From Flavobacteriales bacterium UBA4660 (GTDB taxonomy: Bacteria > Bacteroidota > Bacteroidia > Flavobacteriales_D > Sanyastnellaceae): a stretch of 6,652 bases of DNA. Of the stretch, positions 1 through 5,711 are shown piece by piece (position 1 is the first letter of the stretch; every line of letters starts with the position of its first letter). The notes beneath the pieces were generated by a model, which saw only the letters and a list, made by a program, of their open reading frames with translations, had not been told where the DNA came from and ran no database searches. The translations under genes and the position numbers were made by a program. The stretch spans positions 1 through 6,652 of the forward strand of contig DHLU01000226.1 in NCBI GenBank assembly GCA_002405435.1, given 5' to 3'.

Positions 1-1032
1 CTCACTTTGTCCGGTTTCTGTCTTTTCTATGCGGGTAAGGTTTTCGATCAGCTTGGAAAGGGGTGCGGTGGAGGTGGTCATGCGGCTGAATGAACCCTCG
101 CCGGCCATGGCAATGGCTGTGAGTGCGCTTTCATTGAGTTTACTGCCCACACTTTTTCCCGATGCATCGGTTTTATATCCGGTCTTCCGTCCCGTTTCGC
201 TGACGTCCGGAATGAGGGTTCCGTCTGCGGTTCCTACCCCTACTGTGAACACACGGATGCCGTGGCCGTCCAGTGCCATCTTGGCGGCTTCCACCGCGGC
301 ATTTTCGTGGTCTTCTCCGTCTGTGATGATGACGATGGCTTTGTTGGCCGGACTTTTCGGGTCAAACGATTCCACGCACAGGCTTATGGCGTTGCCGATG
401 GCCGTTCCTTGCCTGCTGACGCTCCGGGTGTCGAGGTTTTGCAGGAATAGTCTGGTGGCATCGTAGTCGGCAGTGATTGGCATTTGAACGAAGGCATTGC
501 CAGCAAATGCGACCAGACCGATGCGGTCGCCGCGCAACTGTTCGAGCATTTTTTCTATAGCCATTTTGGCTTTGCTGAGCCGGTTGGGCTGCACATCTTC
601 GGCGAGCATGCTGTTGGATACGTCGAGTGCAATCATGAGGTCGATGCCCTTGCTGCTGATTTCTTCGAGCTTGCTGCCAAAACGGGGTCCGAGCGCGGCA
701 ATGACCAGGCACATCATGGCCATGCGGAATGCGAGGTATTTCAACACCGGCCGCATGGTGGACAGGTCTTTGACAATCTTGTCTCTCAGACCGTCTTCAG
801 CGATACGGGCGAGTTGTCGGTTTTTGCGCAGCATGCGCAGTATGAACACAGCGGAAATTAACGGCAGGCCGGTCAGCAGCCACCACAGGTGCGCATATTG
901 AAACTGCAGGGTGGGTGTTTGGGGGAAGACAAACAACACCATCAGCACACCCAGCAGTGCAGAAACCAGTTCGACCGTCAGGGGAACCACGACAAAAAAC
1001 CACGTTTTGTATTTTTTTCTCGGTGTCGTCAT
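1..1032 (-). CDS. batB: BatB, membrane-anchored VWA-domain protein (3' end cut off by window edge)
   Basis: An open frame of 344 codons runs from ATG at 1032 to the window edge with no stop. It reads as a BatB aerotolerance protein. Predicted membrane segments lie near residues 11-36, 49-65 and 100-114, followed by a von Willebrand factor A domain (about 129-330). The metal site (MIDAS) is intact: D137-x-S139-x-S141 in DVSNSML, T210 in RQGTAIG and D238 in ITDGEDH. The loop at 66-99 is rich in Arg and Lys, which places it in the cytosol and the VWA domain in the periplasm. The family's C-terminal membrane helix should lie just past the window edge. The start overlaps the batA stop (ATGA), so translation is probably coupled; no Shine-Dalgarno sequence is visible. 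Compared with typical BatB proteins as I recall them, about 40 residues with an extra hydrophobic segment are added at the N-terminus. The family is linked to aerotolerance in Bacteroides fragilis; the molecular role is not settled. Confidence 0.93.
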   Translation of the reverse strand, partial: MTTPRKKYKTWFFVVVPLTVELVSALLGVLMVLFVFPQTPTLQFQYAHLWWLLTGLPLISAVFILRMLRKNRQLARIAEDGLRDKIVKDLSTMRPVLKYLAFRMAMMCLVIAALGPRFGSKLEEISSKGIDLMIALDVSNSMLAEDVQPNRLSKAKMAIEKMLEQLRGDRIGLVAFAGNAFVQMPITADYDATRLFLQNLDTRSVSRQGTAIGNAISLCVESFDPKSPANKAIVIITDGEDHENAAVEAAKMALDGHGIRVFTVGVGTADGTLIPDVSETGRKTGYKTDASGKSVGSKLNESALTAIAMAGEGSFSRMTTSTAPLSKLIENLTRIEKTETGQSE

Positions 1033-2102
1033 GGTGTGGTTACCGGAAATTGTGCAAGCAGCCAGGCGACCAGCAGCGCCAGCAGTCCGGGAAGCAGGAA
1101 GCGCCAGTATTCTTCTGCACGGCGGCTGAATTGGGTGATGTTAAATTTTGTTTTTTCCAGCTGGTCAATTTCGCTGTACACCGCACTGAGTTTTTCCGAA
1201 GAGGTGGCCCTGAAGTATTTGCCATTGGTGCGCCGGGCGATTTCGGTGAGGACTTCCTCATCAATTTCCACCTTCACGCGGTCATAGACAAAACTTCCGT
1301 CGGGTCTGCGCGCTACAGGCTGCAGGGCTTCTCCCTTGGTGCCCGCGCCAATGGTGTAGACCCTGATGCCGTATGTCTCCGCGAGCGAGGCGGCATCGAG
1401 TGGGCGTATGGCTCCGCGGTTGTCAACCCCATCGGTAAGTAATACGATGATTTTGCTCCGCGCCGTGCTTTCCTTTAATCGGTTCACAGCCGTAGCGAGT
1501 CCCAGCCCTATCGCCGTGCCGCTTTCCAGCAGCCCTGTCCGCACGTCGCGCAGCACATTGCTCAGCACGCGGTGGTCGGTGGTCAGTGGCACCTGTGTAA
1601 AGGCTTCGGCCTGAAAGACCACCAGACCGATGCGGTCATTGCTGCGCTTGCCGATAAATTCTTCAGCTACTTTTTTAGCGGCTTCGAGCCGGTTGGGTTC
1701 AAAGTCACGGGCGAGCATGCTTTCGCTGACATCCAGGGCCAGCACGATGTCTACACCTTCGACGCGCGAGTCTTCAAAATCTGTTTTTGACTGGGGTCTG
1801 GCCAGCGCCATGATGCAGCACCACAGGGCGGCGAACTTCAGTGAAAACACTGTGTGAGGCCTGAGTCTTAGCCACCGGCTTTCGTACTTTTTCAACAGAT
1901 CGAGTGACGAAAATGCGACGGAGGGTTTTTTTTCGGATGCCGTTATCAGGTAGTGCACCGAAAGCACGGGCAGCAGCAGCAAGCCCCAGAACGCGGGTGT
2001 GAAGGCATATTCAAACCAGGGCAGTGCGGTATACCAGCCCATGGCCGCTGCCAGGTGCAGCAGTATGGTCCATACGATCAGGTATATCCAATTTCTTTTC
2101 AT
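1029..2102 (-). CDS. batA: BatA, membrane-anchored VWA-domain protein
   Basis: This complete protein of 357 residues is a paralogue of the neighbouring BatB. Hydrophobic segments lie near residues 5-24, 37-53 and 86-100. The last runs into the conserved LARPQ stretch and a VWA domain (about 116-316). The MIDAS is intact: D124-x-S126-x-S128 in DVSESML, T196 in SGTAIG and D224 in LLTDGVDN. A final membrane helix lies at about 334-352, leaving a short tail. The basic loop 57-85 should be cytosolic, which puts the VWA domain in the periplasm. The segment at 5-24 looks like an addition to the usual family N-terminus, as in BatB. The ATG overlaps the stop of the upstream BatD-like gene (ATGA), and the gene's own TGA overlaps the batB start. 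No Shine-Dalgarno sequence precedes it, so it probably depends on coupling. It is expected to work with MoxR and the DUF58 protein; no enzyme activity is evident. Confidence 0.95.
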   Translation of the reverse strand: MKRNWIYLIVWTILLHLAAAMGWYTALPWFEYAFTPAFWGLLLLPVLSVHYLITASEKKPSVAFSSLDLLKKYESRWLRLRPHTVFSLKFAALWCCIMALARPQSKTDFEDSRVEGVDIVLALDVSESMLARDFEPNRLEAAKKVAEEFIGKRSNDRIGLVVFQAEAFTQVPLTTDHRVLSNVLRDVRTGLLESGTAIGLGLATAVNRLKESTARSKIIVLLTDGVDNRGAIRPLDAASLAETYGIRVYTIGAGTKGEALQPVARRPDGSFVYDRVKVEIDEEVLTEIARRTNGKYFRATSSEKLSAVYSEIDQLEKTKFNITQFSRRAEEYWRFLLPGLLALLVAWLLAQFPVTTP

Positions 2103-3097
2103 GCCTGCGGCTTGGTTGCGGGTCGGGTGGATTCCACGAAACGGATGGCGCGTGCCATCACGTCGCGCTGGGCATATTCATCGGGTTTGTAGCGGGCGAA
2201 TTTGACCATGTCGGCCTGGCGAAGGATAAACAACAATGCGCCGGCTTGGTTTTCATCTACCCGACTTCCTGCCAGCAGGACGGCAATGCCTGGTGTGGTT
2301 TCTTCGGGTGCGGGTAGTTGAAACTGTTCCTGAAGGTATTGGCGCAGAATGTCGCTCACGGCGGCATAATAGGCCTTCGACTCACCCGGTTGCCCGGTTG
2401 CGCCGGCTTCCAGTTGGCGCAGGGCCCGCAGTGCGCGTACATCGGGATCTTCTGCGGATTGCGGCGGTATGGTTTTCGGTGCAGCCGATACCTTTCGGAA
2501 ACGGCGCAGCCACCACACCGAGGTCACTGCCGCTGCCAGTGCAACACCCAGCCAAAGGCCGTATTTGCGGAGCCAGTCGCGCCATGTGAGCGCATCTTCG
2601 TAGATGTCGCGTATATCCCTGATGGGTTCCGACAGGTTTACCCCCGGTGCCCGGCATTCGAGGTAACTGAAGCCGGTAGACAGGGTGTCTCCGTTTACCA
2701 GAAAGAAGAACGGTGGCAGGGCCTTAAAGCCGCTGTCCCAGCATGTGATTTTTATGCGCTGCTGCAGGGTAATGTCGTATCCGCCGATCGACTGTACGGT
2801 ATCGATGCGGCTCCGTTCGAGTACTTCAATTTCGGGAGCGAGGGTATCGCCAAATGACGCCCAGCCCAATTGCGCAGGGTCGATGTTGCTGAAGGAGAGG
2901 CGTAGGATCAGGGTGGCGGGTTCGCCGGTGGAGAAGGTGTCGGGTTCGATGGTGACTGTGGCTTGTTGTGCAGGCGCCAATGTGCACAGGCATGTTGTGA
3001 AGAAAGTTACTGCCCATGCGCACAGGCCGGCCCATCGGGGTTCCGTGTGCGCTGCGCCGAAGCGCCTGAAGACTGCAAGGTACAAAGGCTTTTTCAT
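2099..3097 (-). CDS. BatD-like / DUF4381-like anchored protein of the Bat operon
   Basis: The protein has 332 residues from ATG. An N-terminal signal sequence has a long basic n-region, a hydrophobic core at about 22-40 and likely cleavage after APA (residue 43). A beta-rich, Ig-like periplasmic domain follows (about 44-155), with FSTGEPATLILRLSF resembling BatD-type domains. One membrane helix lies at about 179-198, ended by RRFRK. The predicted cytosolic helical domain (about 215-325) resembles DUF4381 tails, with the conserved-looking stretches YYAAVSDILRQYL and ADMVKFARYKP. This protein usually sits between the DUF58 gene and batA in Bacteroidota and has no standard symbol. I infer that it links periplasmic BatA/BatB to cytosolic MoxR and DUF58. 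An in-frame GTG at 3100 is an alternative start. ATG at 3097 is preferred because a nine-base Shine-Dalgarno match lies 7 bases upstream. Its start overlaps the DUF58 stop (TGATG) and its stop overlaps batA. The mature periplasmic part has only two cysteines, C119 and C148. Confidence 0.88.
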   Translation of the reverse strand: MKKPLYLAVFRRFGAAHTEPRWAGLCAWAVTFFTTCLCTLAPAQQATVTIEPDTFSTGEPATLILRLSFSNIDPAQLGWASFGDTLAPEIEVLERSRIDTVQSIGGYDITLQQRIKITCWDSGFKALPPFFFLVNGDTLSTGFSYLECRAPGVNLSEPIRDIRDIYEDALTWRDWLRKYGLWLGVALAAAVTSVWWLRRFRKVSAAPKTIPPQSAEDPDVRALRALRQLEAGATGQPGESKAYYAAVSDILRQYLQEQFQLPAPEETTPGIAVLLAGSRVDENQAGALLFILRQADMVKFARYKPDEYAQRDVMARAIRFVESTRPATKPQA

Positions 3098-3963
3098 CAC
3101 TTCGACCTCCTTTTTAACAGCATCGACAGTGGACGCACATAGTCGGCGTCGGTGGCAATCTGGGCGTAGTCAAGTCCTGAGCGGGTGAAGACAGCCTTGA
3201 GCCGTTCGGTAAAGGCCGACCGGTCTTTGCGGTAGTTTTCCCTTGTCCTTCGGTTGAAGGTGAACCAGCGCTGTTCACCGCTTTCAGCGTCGGAGAGCAG
3301 CACGCTTCCCGCAGCGGGCAATTCTTCTTCGGCCCGGTCAAAAATCCTTATCGGCACAACGTCGTGACGCTGCGCGGCAATGCGCAGGGCGGTCTCAAAC
3401 GGTGCGCACTGAAAATCAGAGAGAATAAAACAGATACACCGCTTCTTCTGCACACCATTCAGAAACTCAAGGGCAGCATTGAGGTCGGTCAATCCGGAAG
3501 CCGGAGAAAATCCGATCAGTTCGCGTACGATCCGCAAGATGTGGGTGCGGCCCTTCTTGGGAGGAATGTATTTCTCCACCTTGTTGCTGAAGAACATGAC
3601 ACCGGTCTTGTCGTTGTTTTCTATGGCAGAAAAAGCCAGCGTGGCAGTGAGTTCAGTAATGAGGGCTCGTTTGGCTTGCCTGCGTGTGCCGAAATTCCCG
3701 CTGCCGCTTACATCGGCGAGCACCATGACGGTAAGTTCTCGTTCTTCCTCAAAGACCTTTACATAGGGATGTCCCATGCGTGCGGTGACGTTCCAGTCGA
3801 TGTTTTTGATTTCATCGCCGGGCACATATTCACGCACCTCGCTGAAGGCCATGCCGCGGCCCTTGAAAGCGCTATGGTACTCACCCGAAAAAACATGGCT
3901 CGAGAGACCACGCGTTTTGATTTCGATGGAGCGAACCTTTTTGAGCAGATCTGATGAATCCAT
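3097..3963 (-). CDS. DUF58 family protein, MoxR partner
   Basis: This is a soluble DUF58 protein of 288 residues with no signal peptide or membrane segment. The family hallmark is clear: KGRGMAFSEVREYVPGDE (34-51) followed by IKNIDWNVTARMGHPYVKVFEEE (52-74). After it comes a VWA-like fold carrying a MIDAS-type motif D84-x-S86-x-S88 (DVSGSG), then T159-D160 (SGLTDLN) and D183 (LSDF), so metal binding may be retained. DUF58 proteins are encoded beside MoxR ATPases across bacteria and are thought to act with them. ATG at 3963 gives MDSSDLLKKVRSIEIKTRGL, which fits the usual Bacteroidota N-terminus. An upstream GTG at 3975 would add four residues and sits 9 bases after AAGG, so it cannot be ruled out. 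The gap to the moxR stop is 23 bases. The last codons are AAA AGG AGG TCG AAG, and they double as the ribosome binding site of the next gene. Confidence 0.94.
   Translation of the reverse strand: MDSSDLLKKVRSIEIKTRGLSSHVFSGEYHSAFKGRGMAFSEVREYVPGDEIKNIDWNVTARMGHPYVKVFEEERELTVMVLADVSGSGNFGTRRQAKRALITELTATLAFSAIENNDKTGVMFFSNKVEKYIPPKKGRTHILRIVRELIGFSPASGLTDLNAALEFLNGVQKKRCICFILSDFQCAPFETALRIAAQRHDVVPIRIFDRAEEELPAAGSVLLSDAESGEQRWFTFNRRTRENYRKDRSAFTERLKAVFTRSGLDYAQIATDADYVRPLSMLLKRRSK
3105..3113 (-). promoter_or_regulatory. Strong Shine-Dalgarno sequence inside the end of the DUF58 gene
   Basis: The minus strand reads AAAGGAGGT, a nine-base complement of the 16S rRNA 3' tail. It ends 7 bases before ATG 3097 and 4 bases before GTG 3100 of the BatD-like gene, so it supports ATG as the start. 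It lies within the last codons of the DUF58 gene, where AGG AGG encodes Arg-Arg. The other genes in the window show no comparable site. Confidence 0.75.
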
Positions 3964-3986
3964 AGAAGAATACACAATCGGCCGCC

Positions 3987-5030
3987 TTATGGCACCTCTA
4001 CCCGGTTAATGATTTCGCGGATGATCTGTTCCTGCTTGATGTTTTCAGCCTCGGCTTCGTAAGTCAGGCCGATCCGGTGGCGCAACACGTCGAAGCACAC
4101 TGCACGCACGTCTTCGGGAATGACATATCCTCGGTGACGGATGAAGGCCACTGCCTTAGAAGCGAGGGCCAGCGCGATGCTTGCCCGCGGCGATGCCCCA
4201 AAGGAAATGAGGTTTTTAAGGTTTCCGAGTTTGTATTCTTCCGGACGGCGTGTGGCGAATACAATGTCCACGATGTACTGTTCGATTTTTTCATCAAGGT
4301 ACACCTCCCTGACGAGGCGGCGGGCGCGTAATACCTGTTCTGCGGAAATGACCTTGCCCGGCTCTGGATATTTTTCGGAAGCAATGTTGTTTCGAATGAT
4401 CTTTTTCTCGTCTTCCCGCGAGGGATAGCCAATGACCACCTTGAGCATGAAACGGTCGGTCTGGGCTTCGGGCAGGGGATAGGTACCTTCCTGCTCGACC
4501 GGATTTTGTGTGGCCAGCACCAAAAAGGGCTCGCTGAGGCTGAAGGTCTCGCTGCCGATGGTCACCTGACGTTCCTGCATGGCCTCGAGCAGGGCACTCT
4601 GCACCTTGGCCGGTGCGCGGTTAATTTCATCGGCAAGGATGAAATTGGAAAACAGCGGACCCTTCTTAACGGTGAACTCCTGCTTCTGCTGGTTGTAAAT
4701 CATGGTGCCCACGAGGTCGGCCGGCAGCAGGGCGGGGGTAAATTGAATGCGGCTGAATTCGACATCGATACACCGTGCCAGCGATTTTATGGCCAGGGTT
4801 TTTGCGAGTCCGGGCACACCTTCCAGCAGGATGTGCCCGCTCGACAGCAGTCCGATCAGCAGTTTTTCCAGCATGTCGTGCTGGCCGATGATCGACTTTT
4901 CCATTTCAAGGTAGAGCAGGTCGATGAAGCGACTTTCTGCGGCTATCTTTTCATTGAGCGACTGGATGTCTAGTCCGGGCGTCGCCTCTGCCTGCGCCGG
5001 GGTTGGTTCTGTGTTTTGGGTTTCCATCAT
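3987..5030 (-). CDS. moxR: MoxR-family AAA+ ATPase
   Basis: This is a cytosolic AAA+ ATPase of 347 residues, slightly longer than typical for the family owing to a Pro/Glu-rich N-terminal tail (3-20). Walker A is GVPGLAKT (71-78), Walker B is FILADEINRAP (130-140, with D134 and E135), sensor 1 is in LATQNP (N176), an arginine of TDRF (R193) is the likely finger, and sensor 2 is in GASPRAS (R282). The C-terminal lid ends in a helix rich in charged residues. MoxR proteins are thought to act as chaperone-like ATPases that remodel or activate VWA proteins, here probably the DUF58, BatA and BatB products. It is the first gene of the operon. Two adjacent ATG codons (5030 and 5027) are possible starts. 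A GTG at 5063 would extend it by 11 residues (MLLCSLSQLYF), but that stretch overlaps the likely promoter and does not look like the family. No Shine-Dalgarno sequence is seen. Confidence 0.96.
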   Translation of the reverse strand: MMETQNTEPTPAQAEATPGLDIQSLNEKIAAESRFIDLLYLEMEKSIIGQHDMLEKLLIGLLSSGHILLEGVPGLAKTLAIKSLARCIDVEFSRIQFTPALLPADLVGTMIYNQQKQEFTVKKGPLFSNFILADEINRAPAKVQSALLEAMQERQVTIGSETFSLSEPFLVLATQNPVEQEGTYPLPEAQTDRFMLKVVIGYPSREDEKKIIRNNIASEKYPEPGKVISAEQVLRARRLVREVYLDEKIEQYIVDIVFATRRPEEYKLGNLKNLISFGASPRASIALALASKAVAFIRHRGYVIPEDVRAVCFDVLRHRIGLTYEAEAENIKQEQIIREIINRVEVP

Positions 5031-5120
5031 AAAATATAATTGTGATAGGCTGCAAAGCAACACCAGAATGCAAAATTCAAATTCGAAATCTATTCACGTC
5101 AATATTTCCGTCTTAAAAGT
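5031..5120. other. AT-rich divergent intergenic region between moxR and the MazG-like gene
   Basis: These 90 bases separate the minus-strand Bat operon from the plus-strand MazG-like gene and are clearly richer in A and T than the flanking genes. They must hold the moxR promoter and probably that of the MazG-like gene. An imperfect 12-base dyad, TTCAAATTCGAA, lies at 5076-5087 (one mismatched pair) and overlaps the proposed moxR -33 element. I saw no hairpin followed by a T-run, and no RNA gene. Confidence 0.6.
5053..5081 (-). promoter_or_regulatory. Possible Bacteroidota-type promoter of the moxR-bat operon
   Basis: On the minus strand, TTTG (5081-5078) is followed after 17 bases by TTGCTTTG (5060-5053). 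The Bacteroidota consensus is TTTG or TTG near -33 and TAnnTTTG near -7, so the -7 box differs at one fixed position. Transcription would begin some 10-20 bases before the ATG at 5030. The short A/T-rich leader (AATTATATTTT) just before the start codon is usual for the phylum. The match is weak and could be chance. Confidence 0.3.
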
Positions 5121-5633
5121 TTGTTAAGCCGTGGACATCGGGTTGAAAACTGGCAGCGCCGACGTGGACCGGGTCGGGGCGACCGCCAATACTTTCGATG
5201 GGTCAAACGCAACACCAAGAAAAACACCCTGACCCTCATCCACTGTATCGAGCATGTGAAGACCTTTCATGAATCCTTCGGCCTGCCCGTTCGCCACAGT
5301 CCGACCGTCGGACTGGACGAGAAGGAGGTTGACCTTCGCTATAACCTGATGAAGGAGGAGAACGAAGAGTACCTCGATGCGGCGCGTCGGGGCGATCTCG
5401 TGGAAGTGGCTGACGCCCTCGGAGATATGCTGTATATCCTCAGCGGCACCCTGAATGCGCATGGGCTACAGCATAAAATTCAGGAGGTGTTTGAAGAAAT
5501 TCAGCGCAGCAATATGAGTAAGCTCGATGCCGACGGAAAACCCATTTACCGTGAAGACGGCAAGGTGCTGAAAAGTGCGCTGTATTTCCGCCCCGACATC
5601 CGCTCGATTTTGGCGGAACACCTGACTCAATAG
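5121..5633 (+). CDS. MazG-like nucleoside triphosphate pyrophosphohydrolase, start codon uncertain
   Basis: This is a short all-alpha NTP pyrophosphohydrolase that probably hydrolyses (d)NTPs to the monophosphate and pyrophosphate as a house-cleaning enzyme; its substrate cannot be told from sequence. Counting from TTG 5121 (170 residues), the metal-binding signature is E79-E80-x-x-E83 in KEENEEYL and E95-x-x-D98 in EVADALGD, with D102 following. The family stretches IQRSNMSK (127-134) and DGKPIYREDGKVLKS are present and typical of the Bacteroidota type. The conserved part seems to begin near residue 37 (LTLIHCIEHVKTFHESFG). No in-frame ATG precedes it. The choices are TTG 5121, which adds an Arg-rich leader with about nine Arg in 30 residues that looks non-coding; CTG 5229, which matches the expected family start; or GTG 5256, which would cut into the first conserved helix. 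I list the longest form, which contains the full domain. It is divergent from moxR and 78 bases upstream of thrS. Confidence 0.85.
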   Translation: MLSRGHRVENWQRRRGPGRGDRQYFRWVKRNTKKNTLTLIHCIEHVKTFHESFGLPVRHSPTVGLDEKEVDLRYNLMKEENEEYLDAARRGDLVEVADALGDMLYILSGTLNAHGLQHKIQEVFEEIQRSNMSKLDADGKPIYREDGKVLKSALYFRPDIRSILAEHLTQ

Positions 5634-5651
5634 GTTCTGATTATCAGTAAC
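5634..5651. repeat. Small imperfect dyad after the MazG-like gene
   Basis: CTGAT-T-ATCAG (5637-5647) is a perfect 5-base inverted repeat around one central base. With one bulged T the arms extend to GTT and AAC (5634-5651). The loop is too short for a normal hairpin and no T-run follows, so it is not a convincing terminator. It could be an operator upstream of the thrS promoter or chance. Confidence 0.25.
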
Positions 5652-5654
5652 TTA

Positions 5655-5685
5655 TGTGCGTTATTTGATTTCGGTAGTATATTCG
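5655..5685 (+). promoter_or_regulatory. Possible Bacteroidota-type promoter of thrS
   Basis: TGTG (5655-5658) and TATATTCG (5678-5685) are 19 bases apart. Each differs by one base from the Bacteroidota consensus TTTG / TAnnTTTG. Transcription would start near 5690, giving a short A-rich leader before thrS with no room for a T-box or long attenuator. The alternative is read-through from the MazG-like gene. Confidence 0.35.
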
Positions 5686-5711
5686 CACCCCCAAAAAATC
5701 ACATGCTGTCT

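Noticed and set aside
362..712. Minus-strand open frame of 116 codons rich in Arg and Gln
   Set aside because: It is another frame of batB, whose correct frame carries the MIDAS motif and is open for 344 codons.
915..1442. Plus-strand open frame of 175 codons across the batA/batB junction
   Set aside because: It crosses the ends of two well-supported minus-strand genes and has no recognisable motif.
2318..2857. Plus-strand open frame of 179 codons
   Set aside because: It is antisense to the BatD-like gene, which has coherent domains and coupled ends; the shadow has no family features.
3364..3954. Long plus-strand open frame of 196 codons
   Set aside because: It lies wholly antisense to the DUF58 gene, whose motifs are unmistakable, and its translation shows no recognisable domain.
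4506..4973. Plus-strand open frame of 155 codons
   Set aside because: It is antisense to the MoxR Walker A, Walker B and sensor 1 region and is a shadow of that gene.
3987..5030. Methanol oxidation or magnesium chelatase function for the MoxR gene
   Set aside because: The name is historical and the fold is shared, but no methanol dehydrogenase or chelatase gene is nearby; the context is a Bat operon.
5124..5462. Minus-strand open frame of 112 codons opposite the MazG-like gene
   Set aside because: It is antisense to the conserved MazG metal-binding motif and has no family resemblance.
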